From NCBI GenBank assembly GCA_028749255.1, contig JAQTYE010000009.1, positions 1 through 36,486 of the forward strand: DNA of 36,486 nt. Direction: 5' to 3'. The first letter of the stretch is position 1; every line of letters begins with the position of its first letter. Under the pieces are notes generated by a model. That model saw only the letters and a list, made by a program, of their open reading frames with translations, did not search any database and was not told the origin of the DNA. Positions 25,263-34,300 of this stretch are shown here, piece after piece. This stretch comes from Paracoccaceae bacterium (lineage in GTDB: Bacteria; Pseudomonadota; Alphaproteobacteria; Rhodobacterales; Rhodobacteraceae). The position numbers were made by a program, and so were the translations under genes.

Positions 25263-26867
25263 TTACAACATCCATTCAATGGGCAGGCGTTGGGCGATGC
25301 CCAGGGCCACACGGCTTCGCAGGCTGGTGCCGGGTTCATGATGCAGATCGGGCTGACCGGGGCGTGACCAGCGCAGGCGTTGCGTCGGGCCAAGCGTCAC
25401 CCGCCAGGCGCGGGCGGGGAAATAGTTGTCGAACGCGTCGGAAATGCCCGCGGCGATGCTGGGCGCCTCGATCAGCAACCCCAGTTCGGTGTTCAACCGC
25501 ATCGAGCGCGGATCGAAGTTGAACGAGCCGATGAAGACCCGCGCGCGGTCCACGGCAAAGACTTTGGCGTGCAGCTTGTTGCGCGAAAACGGCGAGGTGC
25601 CCTTGATCCGGCTGCCGACGAAATCGGCCAAGAACGCGCCGGGCCCATCGGGCGCATGGGTGGTGTCTGCGTCGGGTGCATATTCGAGCAGTTCAACGCC
25701 CCGGCGTAGCAGGGGGCGGCGGCGGTGCGCATAGCCCGAATGCACCAGCGGCACGTCATTGGCGGCGAAGCTGTTGGTCAGGATCCGCGTGCGCACCCCA
25801 TTGCGGGCAAACCGCCCGAGCGCACGGACCCCGACCCGCGTCGGCACCAGATAGGGCGAAATCAGCAAAAGCTCGGAGTGCGGTTGCCCCAGCGCCTCGA
25901 GCAAGTGGTGCCAGAGCATCTTTTTGCCCTGCAACAACCCGCTGATTTTTTCGGGGGGGTCGAACAACAGCCGCGCCGGGGCGTAGGTCAGCGGGGCGTC
26001 GGGGGCCAGTAGCGGTGGCGCGTGACCGGCCAGACGCAGCGCCGCGACATACCCCACGGCATCGGGCTGTGACAGGCGGGCGATTTCCTGCGCGGTCAAT
26101 GCTGCGACCCGGTCCGGGCTGACCGGCGCAAGCAACAGCTGCGCAGGGATTGCAGGGATCGAATTCCAGTAAAGATCAAATTGTGTGGCGACCTCGGGCA
26201 CGACCGGGCCTGCCACCGCCACATCCAGATCCATATAAAGTCCGCCGGGGGCGAAGCGGTTAAAATAATCATCGGCGATGTTGCGACCGCCCAGGATCGC
26301 GGCGCTGCCATCAACCACCATCGCCTTGTTGTGCATTCGGCGATTGAGGCGTGAAAAGTCAGACAGGTAGCCCAGAACACGCGCGCGGCGGATCGGGAAC
26401 GGGTTGAACAGCCGCACTTCGACATTGGGCAACGCGGCAAAAACGGCGAGGGTTTCATCCAGCCCGGAGGTGCCATTGTCATCCAGCAACAGTCGCACCC
26501 GTAGCCCACGACTGGCGGCGGCGCGCAGGGCATCAAGCATCAGCGCGCCTGCGGTGTCGTTTTGCCAGATGTAATATTGCAGATCGACGGAGCTTTGCGC
26601 CGCCTCGATCAAGGCCAGTCGTGCGGCCAGCGCCTTGACCGGGTCGCCCAGCAATTGCACCGCATTCAGGCCCGGATGCGCCGCCAGCCGTGCCGCCAGC
26701 GCGGCGGCAATCCGGCTTTCGGGTGGTGGGGGCAGGGCGTGACTGGCCGGGTGCGGGCCGCGGGGGCGCGGGTGAAGAAGTCGCGCGATGCCCAGCGTCA
26801 GCCCGGCCGCGGCCAGCGCGGTCAGGGCCAGAAGGCCAAGCAGAAACAATGGGCCGAACGGATGCAT
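25263..26867 (-). CDS. Phospholipase D family protein, probable cardiolipin synthase (ClsC-like)
   Basis: The 534-residue protein has one N-terminal membrane segment (about 7-30) and two HKD motifs: H179-K181-D186 (MHNKAMVVDG) and H433-K435-D440 (LHAKVFAVDRARVFIGSFNFDPRS). This pair forms the phospholipase D active site. Layout and length match ClsC/YmdC-type enzymes that make cardiolipin from phosphatidylglycerol, and related phospholipid transferases. The ATG at 26867 has only a weak ribosome site. It is convergent with rnr and lies 96 bases beyond pckA on the same strand, behind a hairpin that should limit read-through. Confidence 0.9.
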   Translation of the reverse strand: MHPFGPLFLLGLLALTALAAAGLTLGIARLLHPRPRGPHPASHALPPPPESRIAAALAARLAAHPGLNAVQLLGDPVKALAARLALIEAAQSSVDLQYYIWQNDTAGALMLDALRAAASRGLRVRLLLDDNGTSGLDETLAVFAALPNVEVRLFNPFPIRRARVLGYLSDFSRLNRRMHNKAMVVDGSAAILGGRNIADDYFNRFAPGGLYMDLDVAVAGPVVPEVATQFDLYWNSIPAIPAQLLLAPVSPDRVAALTAQEIARLSQPDAVGYVAALRLAGHAPPLLAPDAPLTYAPARLLFDPPEKISGLLQGKKMLWHHLLEALGQPHSELLLISPYLVPTRVGVRALGRFARNGVRTRILTNSFAANDVPLVHSGYAHRRRPLLRRGVELLEYAPDADTTHAPDGPGAFLADFVGSRIKGTSPFSRNKLHAKVFAVDRARVFIGSFNFDPRSMRLNTELGLLIEAPSIAAGISDAFDNYFPARAWRVTLGPTQRLRWSRPGQPDLHHEPGTSLRSRVALGIAQRLPIEWML

Positions 26868-26913
26868 GGCACACTATGGGCACAAGCGCCGCGGCGGGGG
26901 AAGGGGGCAACGC

Positions 26914-26940
26914 AAAGGGGCCGGGAATGACCCCGGCCCC
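26914..26940 (-). terminator. Probable pckA terminator
   Basis: On the minus strand GGGGCCGGG-GTCATT-CCCGGCCCC (26940-26917) is followed by TTT (complement of 26914-26916), 24 bases beyond the pckA stop. The stem is strong and perfect (9 bases), but the T-run is only three bases, so efficiency is uncertain. Confidence 0.7.
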
Positions 26941-26963
26941 GTTCTGTTCACTGTCCGTCAGGG

Positions 26964-28562
26964 TCAGCCGATGGCTGCCGCCTTCACGTCTTCGTCGATG
27001 AAGGGCAGATACTGGGCGAAGTTTTCCGAGAACATCTTGACCAGTTTGGCGGCCTGCGCGTCGAAGGCGTCTTTGTCGGCCCAGGTGTCGCGCGGGTTCA
27101 GCAAGGTGGTGTCAACGCCGGGCACGGCAACCGGCACGTCGAAGCCGAAGTTTGCGTCTTTGCGGAACTCGACATCATGCAGCGAGCCGTCGAGTGCGGC
27201 GGTCAGCAGCGCGCGGGTGGCCTTGATCGGCATCCGTTTGCCCGTGCCGAAGGCGCCGCCGGTCCAGCCGGTGTTGACCAGCCAGCACGACGACCCCTCG
27301 GCCGCGATCTTCGCTTGCAGGAGCTTGCCGTAAACCTCCGGGCGACGCGGCATGAACGGCGCGCCGAAACAGGTCGAGAAGGTCGGCAGCGGCTCGGTCA
27401 CGCCCACTTCGGTGCCCGGGGTCTTGGAGGTGAAGCCGGACAGGAAGTGATACATCGCCTGCGCAGGCGTCAGACGCGCGATCGGCGGCAGAACGCCATA
27501 AGCGTCGCAGGTCAGCATGATGACGTTTTTCGGCGCGCCACCCAGCGAGTTTTCCGACGCATTCGAGATGTAATGCAGCGGGTAGGCACAACGCATGTTG
27601 TCGGTCAGCGAGTTGTCGAAAAAGTCCAGTTCGAGGGTTTCCTCGTCGAAGACCATGTTTTCGACCACGGTGCCGAACATCGAGCAGGTGGCATAGATTT
27701 CCGGCTCGGCCTCTTTCGAGAGGTTGATGGTTTTGGCGTAGCAGCCACCTTCGAAGTTGAAGATGCCTTTTTCCGACCAGCCGTGTTCGTCATCGCCGAT
27801 CAGGGTGCGCGACGGATCGGCCGAGAGCGTGGTCTTGCCGGTGCCCGATAGCCCGAAGAACACCGCCGCGTCATCGGGGTTGCCGATGGCGTGGTTGGCC
27901 GAGCAATGCATCGCCATGATGCCTTTGCCGGGCAGGATGTAGTTCAGCAGGGTGAACACGCCCTTCTTGTTCTCGCCGGCATAGGCGGTGTTGCCGATCA
28001 AGATGACCTTCTTGTCGAAGTTCAGTGCGATCACGGTTTCCGAACGGCAGCCGTGACGTTCCGGGTCAGCCTTGAACGACGGGCAGTTGATGATCGTCCA
28101 TTCCGGCGTGAATGTGTCCAGCTCGGCGCGTTCGGGGCGGCGCAGCATGGTGCGCAGGAACAGGCCGTGCCAGGCCAGTTCGGCCACCAGGCGCACGTCC
28201 AGACGGTGCTCTGGGTCGGCACCGCCGAACAGATCCTCGACGAAGTAATCCTTGCCCTTCATGTGCTCGATCATGTCGGCGTAGAGCACGTCGAACTTGG
28301 CCGGGTCCATCGGCTTGTTGTTTTCCCACCAGATCGTGTCTTCGACGCTAGCGGTGCGAACAACGAATTTATCTTTCGGCGAACGGCCGGTATGTGCGCC
28401 GGTCGAGCAGTAGAACGCACCGCCCTTGCCCAGCGTACCTTCGCCGCGCTTGATCGCAGCTTCGATCAGCGCCGGCTCCAGAAGGTTGTAATAGACATTG
28501 CCCAGACCAGTGATGCCTTGATCTTCCAGGCGTTTCGCCGGGTTCACACGTCCGATGATCAT
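26964..28562 (-). CDS. pckA: Phosphoenolpyruvate carboxykinase (ATP)
   Basis: PckA converts oxaloacetate and ATP to PEP, CO2 and ADP, the first step of gluconeogenesis from C4 acids or acetate. The 532-residue length is normal. Visible are [11 protein letters not shown] (58-68), the PEPCK-specific P-loop GLSGTGKT (237-244), the metal-binding [24 protein letters not shown] (from 254), and ATP-binding [17 protein letters not shown] near residue 437. The ATG at 28562 follows GGGAGC by 5 bases. It is transcribed divergently from chvI across a 336-base region that contains a near-tandem repeat, a likely operator. Confidence 0.98.
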   Translation of the reverse strand: MIIGRVNPAKRLEDQGITGLGNVYYNLLEPALIEAAIKRGEGTLGKGGAFYCSTGAHTGRSPKDKFVVRTASVEDTIWWENNKPMDPAKFDVLYADMIEHMKGKDYFVEDLFGGADPEHRLDVRLVAELAWHGLFLRTMLRRPERAELDTFTPEWTIINCPSFKADPERHGCRSETVIALNFDKKVILIGNTAYAGENKKGVFTLLNYILPGKGIMAMHCSANHAIGNPDDAAVFFGLSGTGKTTLSADPSRTLIGDDEHGWSEKGIFNFEGGCYAKTINLSKEAEPEIYATCSMFGTVVENMVFDEETLELDFFDNSLTDNMRCAYPLHYISNASENSLGGAPKNVIMLTCDAYGVLPPIARLTPAQAMYHFLSGFTSKTPGTEVGVTEPLPTFSTCFGAPFMPRRPEVYGKLLQAKIAAEGSSCWLVNTGWTGGAFGTGKRMPIKATRALLTAALDGSLHDVEFRKDANFGFDVPVAVPGVDTTLLNPRDTWADKDAFDAQAAKLVKMFSENFAQYLPFIDEDVKAAAIG

Positions 28563-28898
28563 CTGTTGCTCCCGATGCCGTCGCGCGGCGGTTCGTTTGG
28601 GTTCCTACCGGCACCCAGGGCCATGGGATGCCGATCCAGCGGGCCAACCCGCGAGATGTCGCCCCTATAACATGACGCTTTGGTGATGGAACAGGAAGCA
28701 TTGCCGCAGTTAGCGCAACCATTGCCGGTTTAGCGCAACCATGTTCAAAAGGTGCGGCAAATTAGTCAAACCTTCGGTTTTTTAGTCTTTGCTGATTCGG
28801 GAAAGGCCGGTGATTCGCATATCGGAGTTGATTCCGAACCCCGGAAAGCGGAGTATGGCGCAAATAAAAATGAAATGAGCAGTTAGAGGGTGCCGGAC
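28563..28898. promoter_or_regulatory. pckA/chvI divergent control region
   Basis: This 336-base gap has no plausible gene. Besides the pckA and chvI ribosome sites it holds a 20/21-base near-tandem repeat (28700-28742, listed separately), a small AAACC-TTC-GGTTT-TTT hairpin at 28768-28783 and TTAGTC repeated at 28762 and 28782. The part nearest chvI is A+T-rich relative to the rest of the window, as expected of a promoter, but no -10/-35 pair was assigned with confidence. Confidence 0.5.
28700..28742. repeat. Near-tandem repeat, candidate operator for pckA and/or chvI
   Basis: ATTGCCG-CAG-TTAGCGCAACC (28700-28720) is directly followed by ATTGCCG-GT-TTAGCGCAACC (28721-28740) and then AT. The 13-base core TTAGCGCAACCAT is identical at 28710-28722 and 28730-28742, period 20, about two helical turns, so two regulator molecules would sit on one face of the DNA. 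The core GGTTGCGCTAA on the other strand vaguely resembles LacI-family half-sites; the regulator is unknown. Confidence 0.6.
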
Positions 28899-29600
28899 AT
28901 GTCGAGGATCGCGCTGGTCGATGACGACCGCAATATTCTTACGTCTGTTTCGATGACATTGGAGGCTGAGGGCTTCGAAGTCGAAACCTATAATGACGGG
29001 CAGGCGGCGCTGGACGCCTTTAATAAACGCCTGCCGGACATGGCGGTGCTGGATATCAAGATGCCGCGTATGGACGGCATGGATCTGTTGCAGCGGCTGC
29101 GCCAGAAAACCACGATGCCGGTGATTTTTCTGACCTCGAAAGACGATGAGATCGACGAGGTTCTGGGCCTGCGTATGGGCGCGGACGACTATGTGAAAAA
29201 GCCTTTCAGCCAGCGGCTTCTGGTCGAACGGATCCGCGCGTTGCTGCGCCGTCAGGATGCGATTTCGACCGGCGAAGTGGCCACCACCGAAGACACCAAG
29301 GTGATCGTGCGCGGCCCGCTGACGATGGACCCGCTGCGCCATTCGGTGACCTGGAAGGGCAAAGAAGTGACGCTGACGGTGACCGAATTCCTGCTGTTGC
29401 AGGCGTTGGCGCAACGCCCCGGTTTCGTGAAATCGCGCGATCAGCTGATGGACGTGGCCTACGACGACCAAGTCTATGTCGATGACCGCACAATCGACAG
29501 CCATATCAAACGCTTGCGCAAAAAGATGCGATCTGCGGATGACGACTTCTCGGCCATCGAGACGCTGTATGGCATCGGCTATCGTTACAACGAAGAATGA
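28899..29600 (+). CDS. chvI: Two-component response regulator ChvI
   Basis: ChvI is an OmpR/PhoB-class regulator controlling envelope, acid-stress and metabolic genes in alphaproteobacteria. The 233-residue protein has a receiver domain with the acidic pocket VDDDRN, phospho-acceptor D52 ([10 protein letters not shown]) and the lysine of VKKPF near residue 104, then a winged-helix DNA-binding domain ([43 protein letters not shown]). ATG 28899 gives the usual [18 protein letters not shown] opening; AGAGGG lies upstream, and a GTG 9 bases earlier sits on top of that site. Its stop overlaps chvG by 4 bases. Confidence 0.95.
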   Translation: MSRIALVDDDRNILTSVSMTLEAEGFEVETYNDGQAALDAFNKRLPDMAVLDIKMPRMDGMDLLQRLRQKTTMPVIFLTSKDDEIDEVLGLRMGADDYVKKPFSQRLLVERIRALLRRQDAISTGEVATTEDTKVIVRGPLTMDPLRHSVTWKGKEVTLTVTEFLLLQALAQRPGFVKSRDQLMDVAYDDQVYVDDRTIDSHIKRLRKKMRSADDDFSAIETLYGIGYRYNEE

Positions 29601-31324
29601 CCATCGCGGGGCGTATAGGCGTGGGGCGCTCGAAAGGCTCTGAACCGGATGTGGTCCTGGGCGAGGACTGGGTCGCGCCCGCGGGGGTGGTCGATGAAGA
29701 TCTTGCGCGTGGCCGTGCGCGGCGCGGCATGATCTCGTTGAACCGCTCGCCCTTGGCGCGCAAGATCATCATCTTCAACCTGCTGGCCATGGTGGTGATG
29801 GTGGCCGGGGTGCTGTATCTGAACCCGTTCCGCGACAGCCTGGTGTTTCAGCGCGAAAGTGCGATCGTCAGCGAGGCCGAGTTGATTGCCGATGTGTTCG
29901 AGGCGCGGTTGCCCAAGAATGCGCCGGTCAATCTGGCGGCGGGAGACGGGATTGATCTGGCCGACACATTCGCCGGGATCGAACTGCCCGAGGGCGCCCG
30001 GCTTTTTGTCTTCGATACGCGCGGCAACCTGCTGATGTCCTCGGAGGATGTGCCCACGGCCGAGCGTGAGGAGGTCAGCGGTTTTGGCGTTGATCAACGC
30101 TCGACCGTCATCACCGATCTGTTGAACCGGGGCTGGGACTGGATTTCGGCGCTGACGCACCGTGCCGCGAACACTCCGCAAGGTTTTGATGCCCGCGCCC
30201 TGGCCGAGGCGCTGGTTCCGTCGGTGACGGTCGGACACACTCGAATGGCCACCAGCCGCGATCCGCAAGGCGCCACGATTTTCTCAGTGGCGACCGGAAT
30301 TTATCAAAAGGATCAGATGGTTGGACTGGTAGCAATGACCTCTGCCGCGGGCGAGATTGATCAGCTGGTGCGGGTCGAGCGCGAGCAGGTTTTGCAGATG
30401 TTTGTGATCGCGATCATCGTGTCAATCGGGCTGAGCCTGGTGCTTGCCTCGACCATTGCCAACCCGTTGAGCGATCTGGCGGCGGCCGCGGAAATCGGGC
30501 GCGATAAGAATGCCCGCAAGATGCAGCCGGGCCGGGTGCGGATCCCGGATCTGACGGCGCGACCGGATGAGATTGGGCGCTTGTCGGGGGCGATGCGCGG
30601 CATGGTCGCCGCACTTTATGACCGGATCGACGCGAACGAACAATTTGCCGCCGATGTCGCGCATGAAATCAAGAACCCGCTGGCCAGCCTGCGCTCGGCG
30701 GTGGCCTCGCTGCATATGGTCAAGCGCGAGGATCAGCGCACGAAATTGCTGGATGTGATCGACCATGATGTGCGTCGCCTTGACCGGCTGGTGAGCGATA
30801 TTTCCAACGCCTCGCGGCTCGACAGCGAACTGGTGAAGGAAGAGGAAGAGCGCTTTGATCTGCTGAAGATGGTCGGCAATCTGACCGAATATCTGGGCGC
30901 GCAGGCGGCGGAAAAAGGCGTGGAATTCATCACCGACCTGCCGGCGCAGCCGATCCTGATCACCGGGCTCGAAGGGCGTCTGGCACAGGTCTTCGTGAAC
31001 CTGATCACCAATGCGATCTCGTTCTGCGAGGATGGTGATGCGGTGCGGGTCTGGGCCCGGCGGCGTGACAATCGCGTATTGGTCGTGGTCGAAGATACGG
31101 GCCCCGGCATCCCCGAAGAGGCGCTGACCAAGGTGTTCAAACGGTTCTATTCCGAACGCCCGGTTGGGCAGTTCGGCGATCACTCCGGGCTGGGGCTGGC
31201 GATCTCCAAGCAGATCGTCGAGGCGCATGGCGGTGTGATCTGGGCCGAGAACATCCGCCCGACCGATGCCGACATCACGTCGGAGCCACTGGGCGCGCGC
31301 TTCGTCGTCGGTCTGCCGGTCTGA
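29597..31324 (+). CDS. chvG: Sensor histidine kinase ChvG (ExoS)
   Basis: ChvG is the membrane kinase partner of ChvI. The 575 residues comprise a cytoplasmic N-terminus (about 55), a membrane segment (about 56-75), a periplasmic sensor region (about 76-265), a second membrane segment (about 266-286), a HAMP-like linker, the H-box with H356 ([19 protein letters not shown]), and the ATPase domain with N-box ([12 protein letters not shown]), G1 (VEDTGPGIP) and G2 ([18 protein letters not shown]). In related bacteria the periplasmic ExoR protein inhibits it; no exoR is in this window. Start overlaps chvI (ATGA); hprK follows after 15 bases. Confidence 0.95.
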   Translation: MTIAGRIGVGRSKGSEPDVVLGEDWVAPAGVVDEDLARGRARRGMISLNRSPLARKIIIFNLLAMVVMVAGVLYLNPFRDSLVFQRESAIVSEAELIADVFEARLPKNAPVNLAAGDGIDLADTFAGIELPEGARLFVFDTRGNLLMSSEDVPTAEREEVSGFGVDQRSTVITDLLNRGWDWISALTHRAANTPQGFDARALAEALVPSVTVGHTRMATSRDPQGATIFSVATGIYQKDQMVGLVAMTSAAGEIDQLVRVEREQVLQMFVIAIIVSIGLSLVLASTIANPLSDLAAAAEIGRDKNARKMQPGRVRIPDLTARPDEIGRLSGAMRGMVAALYDRIDANEQFAADVAHEIKNPLASLRSAVASLHMVKREDQRTKLLDVIDHDVRRLDRLVSDISNASRLDSELVKEEEERFDLLKMVGNLTEYLGAQAAEKGVEFITDLPAQPILITGLEGRLAQVFVNLITNAISFCEDGDAVRVWARRRDNRVLVVVEDTGPGIPEEALTKVFKRFYSERPVGQFGDHSGLGLAISKQIVEAHGGVIWAENIRPTDADITSEPLGARFVVGLPV

Positions 31325-31339
31325 ACGGCGCGGCCTGCC

Positions 31340-31771
31340 ATGTCCGGGCCGCCTGTCACCAATATGCATGCCACGGCGGTTGCGCTGGATGCGCAGCGCG
31401 GGGTCCTGATTTTGGGGCCGTCGGGGGCGGGGAAATCGTTGCTTGCACTGCGCCTGATGGCGTTGGGGGCGCGGCTTGTGGCGGACGACCGCGTCGATCT
31501 ATGGACCGAGGATGGGGCGGTCTGGGCACGCGCGCCTGAAAGGCTGCAAGGGGTGATCGAGGCGCGGGGCGTGGGTTTGTTGCGTGCCGCGGCTTTGCCC
31601 GCAGCGCAGATCGTTCTGGTCGTCGATCTGGCCCGTGACGAGACAGAGCGCCTGCCGCCATCGCGCGAACATGACCTTTTAGGCATGTCCCTGCCTCTTG
31701 TGCTGCGCGTGCAACATGGTCATCTTGATGCCGCAGTCCTGCAATGGCTGAAAGGTGGGCGAGTCGCGTGA
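31340..31771 (+). CDS. hprK: HPr kinase/phosphorylase, truncated alphaproteobacterial form
   Basis: HprK phosphorylates HPr on a regulatory serine. This 143-residue form holds only the C-terminal kinase domain, as is usual in alphaproteobacteria (Gram-positive HprK is about 310 residues). Visible are an N-terminal MHATAVAL with H10, a likely counterpart of the catalytic histidine, Walker A GPSGAGKS (about 27-34), [11 protein letters not shown], and the signature [11 protein letters not shown] near residue 71. It lies 15 bases after chvG and overlaps rapZ by 4 bases. The target HPr, with S46, is encoded two genes downstream. Confidence 0.94.
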   Translation: MSGPPVTNMHATAVALDAQRGVLILGPSGAGKSLLALRLMALGARLVADDRVDLWTEDGAVWARAPERLQGVIEARGVGLLRAAALPAAQIVLVVDLARDETERLPPSREHDLLGMSLPLVLRVQHGHLDAAVLQWLKGGRVA

Positions 31772-32688
31772 GTCAGGGAAGAAAAGCCGAAGGTCAGGAG
31801 GGCCGCCGCGTCGTTCTGGTGACGGGGCCGTCTGGCGCGGGCCGTTCGACCGCGATCGCGGCGCTCGAAGACCTGGGCTATGAAACCATCGACAACCTGC
31901 CGTTGAGCTTGATCCCGCGGTTGCTGGACGGGCCGTTGATGCAGCCCTTGGCGCTGGGGATTGATGTTCGCAACCGCGATTTTTCGGCCAATGCGCTGAT
32001 CGAGGCGATTGACCGATTGACCCGGGCGCCCGATCTGCGGCTTGAAGTGCTGTATCTGGATGCCTCAAGCGATGTGTTGGTGCGGCGCTATTCCGAGACG
32101 CGGCGGCGTCACCCGCTGGCGCCTGCCGATGCCCCGCAAGAGGGGATCTTGCAGGAAATCGACATTCTGACACCGATCAAGATGCGTGCCGATGTTCTGA
32201 TCGACACTTCGACGATGACGCCACATGATCTGCGGGCCGAAGTGGCGCGCTGGTTCGACATGGGGGCGATCGCGCGGCTGGCGCTCTCGGTGCATAGTTT
32301 CAGTTATAAACGCGGGGTGCCGCGGGGTTTGGACATGATGTTCGATTGCCGATTTCTGAACAATCCGCATTGGGAGCCCACGCTGCGACCTTTGAACGGG
32401 CAGGATGTGGCGGTGGCGGACTACGTGGCCGCAGATCCCCGCTATGCGGAGTTTGTTGCGAAACTTAAGGATTTATTGCTGTTTTTGCTGCCCGCGCATG
32501 TCGAGGAAGGCAAAAGCCATCTGTCGGTCGGCTTTGGCTGTACGGGTGGTCAGCACAGGTCGGTTGCCGTAACGGAAGCCATTGCCAAAGCGCTTGCAGA
32601 GGCTGGGTGGCAGGTGTCTAAACGGCATAGGGAATTAGAGCGGCGGGCGCAGGCCTTGCCGGGGGTGAAGACGGGAAACGGCGCGTGA
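31768..32688 (+). CDS. rapZ: RNase adapter protein RapZ (YvcJ/YhbJ family)
   Basis: In enterobacteria RapZ binds small RNAs and guides RNase E to control glucosamine-6-phosphate synthase; the family also binds nucleotides. The 306-residue chain shows an N-terminal P-loop-like GPSGAGRS (20-27), in which the usual Lys is Arg, [47 protein letters not shown], and the C-terminal RNA-binding-type [14 protein letters not shown] plus a basic tail. I chose GTG 31768, overlapping the hprK stop as GTGA, with AAAGGTGGG upstream; an ATG at 31744 lies inside hprK. It ends in a GTGA overlap with the EIIA gene. Confidence 0.93.
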   Translation: MSQGRKAEGQEGRRVVLVTGPSGAGRSTAIAALEDLGYETIDNLPLSLIPRLLDGPLMQPLALGIDVRNRDFSANALIEAIDRLTRAPDLRLEVLYLDASSDVLVRRYSETRRRHPLAPADAPQEGILQEIDILTPIKMRADVLIDTSTMTPHDLRAEVARWFDMGAIARLALSVHSFSYKRGVPRGLDMMFDCRFLNNPHWEPTLRPLNGQDVAVADYVAADPRYAEFVAKLKDLLLFLLPAHVEEGKSHLSVGFGCTGGQHRSVAVTEAIAKALAEAGWQVSKRHRELERRAQALPGVKTGNGA

Positions 32689-33086
32689 TCGGGATCGTGA
32701 TCGTGGCACATGGTGGGTTGGCGCGCGAATACCTCGCCGCTGTAGAGCATGTCGTGGGGCCGCAGGATGGCATCCGCGCCATTACCATCGAAGACGACCA
32801 TGACCGCAGCCTGAAACAGGCCGAAATCCGTGCCGCCGCCGATGCGGTCGATAGTGGTGACGGTGTCGTTGTGGTGACCGACATGTTCGGTGGATCGCCC
32901 TCGAATCTCAGTCTTCTGGCCTGTGAAGCCTGCGAACGCGAGATTATCTATGGCGCCAACCTGCCTTTGCTGATCAAACTGGCGAAATCGCGCAGCTTGA
33001 GCGTGCATGCCGCGGTCGAGGCCGCGCTGGATGCCGGGCGCAAGTATATCAACAGCTATTCGGCATACGGGACTGAAACGAAGTAA
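32685..33086 (+). CDS. PTS EIIA component, mannose type (regulatory)
   Basis: This 133-residue EIIA(Man)-type protein accepts phosphate from HPr on H9 ([15 protein letters not shown]). Other family stretches are [18 protein letters not shown] and [15 protein letters not shown]. No EIIB/EIIC transporter gene is near, so it probably serves regulation rather than sugar uptake. The GTG start overlaps the rapZ stop, and the TAA stop shares its last base with the HPr ATG, so expression of rapZ, EIIA and HPr is tightly coupled. Confidence 0.93.
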   Translation: MIGIVIVAHGGLAREYLAAVEHVVGPQDGIRAITIEDDHDRSLKQAEIRAAADAVDSGDGVVVVTDMFGGSPSNLSLLACEACEREIIYGANLPLLIKLAKSRSLSVHAAVEAALDAGRKYINSYSAYGTETK

Positions 33087-33355
33087 TGGTTGCCAAGGTT
33101 TTGCAGATCGTCAACGTGAAGGGCCTGCATGCGCGTGCCTCGGCCCGCTTCGTCGAGGTTGTCGAGGCGCATGATGCCCGCGCCGAGGTCGAGAAAGACG
33201 GAATGTCCGTTTCGGGCGATTCAATCATGGGCCTGCTGATGCTGGCCGCCTCGCGCGGCACGTCGATTGCGGTGCGCACCAGTGGCCCACAGGCCGAAGA
33301 GCTGGCTGTGGCATTGGAGGCCCTTGTCGCCGACCGCTTCGGCGAGGATAACTGA
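33086..33355 (+). CDS. ptsH: Phosphocarrier protein HPr
   Basis: HPr (89 residues) relays phosphate from EI to EIIA. H15 in VKGLHARASARFV is the PEP-dependent site, and S46 in VSGDSIMGLLMLAAS is the site HprK would phosphorylate. The start ATG shares a base with the EIIA stop. EI is not encoded in the window. A TTG-started acyltransferase gene follows after 25 bases. Confidence 0.96.
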   Translation: MVAKVLQIVNVKGLHARASARFVEVVEAHDARAEVEKDGMSVSGDSIMGLLMLAASRGTSIAVRTSGPQAEELAVALEALVADRFGEDN

Positions 33356-33380
33356 GCCTGCGCAATAAGAGGGTCCGGCA

Positions 33381-34235
33381 TTGGACAAACAGATGACGGC
33401 GGCGGGCACCGAAGCCAAGCCTTACGACAAACGACGGCTGTCTTATGCGGGTACCTTCACCAACCCGTGGAAAGTCCTGACGATCCGCACGATCGAATGG
33501 ACGACGGCCAAGCTCAAACTGCTGAGCCTGATCCGCAAGTTCGAACGCCGTGGTGCCCCTGTGGGGCAGGCGTTCTGGCCGCAGGCGCTCGAGATCATGG
33601 GGATTGATGTCACGACCCCGGCCGAGCAGATCGCGCGCATTCCGCCCACCGGACCGCTGGTGGTGGTGGCCAACCACCCGCACGGGCTGGTCGATGGGAT
33701 GGTGCTGGCGCATTTGATCGGGCAGGTGCGCACCGATTACAAGATCCTGACGCGTTCGCTGCTGACCGGGATCCCCGAGATCGCCGAGTTCATGCTGCCG
33801 GTGCCTTTCCCGCACGAGGAAAACGCCCAGGCCGAAAGCCTGAAGATGCGGGCCGAATGCATGGCGACGTTAAAGGCAGGCGGCGTGATCGTGCTGTTCC
33901 CGGCGGGGGCCGTGGCGCATTCCGAAACCTTCTTCGGTCCCGCGATCGAGGGCGAATGGAACCCGTTTTCGGCGAAAATGGTGGCGCGATCGGGGGCTTC
34001 GGTGCTGCCGATCTACTTCCCGGGGCATAACACGCGGCTGTATCAGATCGCCAACAGGCTGAGCGCAACCCTGCGTCAGGGCCTGTTGCTGCATGAAATC
34101 AAGGCTGCGCTGAATAAGCCGCAGGCGCCGGTCGTTGGCCATCCGCTCGGCCCCGAAGACATGCGCGAGCCGTTGAAAAACCCGCGCCAATGGCTGGCCG
34201 ATCTGCGCGAACTCACGTTGAACCTGCGGGATTGA
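33381..34235 (+). CDS. Lysophospholipid acyltransferase family protein
   Basis: This 284-residue PlsC-like acyltransferase moves acyl groups to glycerolipid-type acceptors; the exact acceptor is unknown. The catalytic block is VVVANHPHGLVDGMVL (about residues 91-106) with the His/Asp spacing of the NHPxGxxDG variant, followed by KILTRSLLTGIPEI and the substrate-binding-type FPAGAVAHSE (about 173-182). The start is TTG 33381, with AAGAGGG 7 bases upstream; an in-frame ATG at 33393 is too far from that site. It is the last gene of the chvI-to-HPr run and ends at a bidirectional terminator. Confidence 0.88.
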   Translation: MDKQMTAAGTEAKPYDKRRLSYAGTFTNPWKVLTIRTIEWTTAKLKLLSLIRKFERRGAPVGQAFWPQALEIMGIDVTTPAEQIARIPPTGPLVVVANHPHGLVDGMVLAHLIGQVRTDYKILTRSLLTGIPEIAEFMLPVPFPHEENAQAESLKMRAECMATLKAGGVIVLFPAGAVAHSETFFGPAIEGEWNPFSAKMVARSGASVLPIYFPGHNTRLYQIANRLSATLRQGLLLHEIKAALNKPQAPVVGHPLGPEDMREPLKNPRQWLADLRELTLNLRD

Positions 34236-34255
34236 AATCCTGCGGAACCGGCATG

Positions 34256-34282
34256 AAAAACCCCGCCAGTGGCGGGGCTTTT
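34256..34282. terminator. Bidirectional terminator between acyltransferase gene and hbd
   Basis: CCCCGCC (34261-34267), AGT, GGCGGGG (34271-34277), flanked by AAAAA on the left and CTTTT on the right. The hairpin can end the plus-strand acyltransferase transcript (stop at 34235) and the minus-strand hbd transcript (stop at 34301). Confidence 0.92.
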
Positions 34283-34300
34283 GTTGTCTGTCGGCTGTGT

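Noticed and set aside
28768-28783. AAACC-TTC-GGTTT-TTT as a terminator or attenuator before chvI
   Set aside because: The stem is five bases with three A-U pairs, too weak to call, and no leader peptide with stop was evident.
31744-31770. Upstream ATG start for rapZ
   Set aside because: It would lie 28 bases inside hprK without a ribosome site; the GTG at 31768 has a good site and a stop/start overlap like its neighbours.
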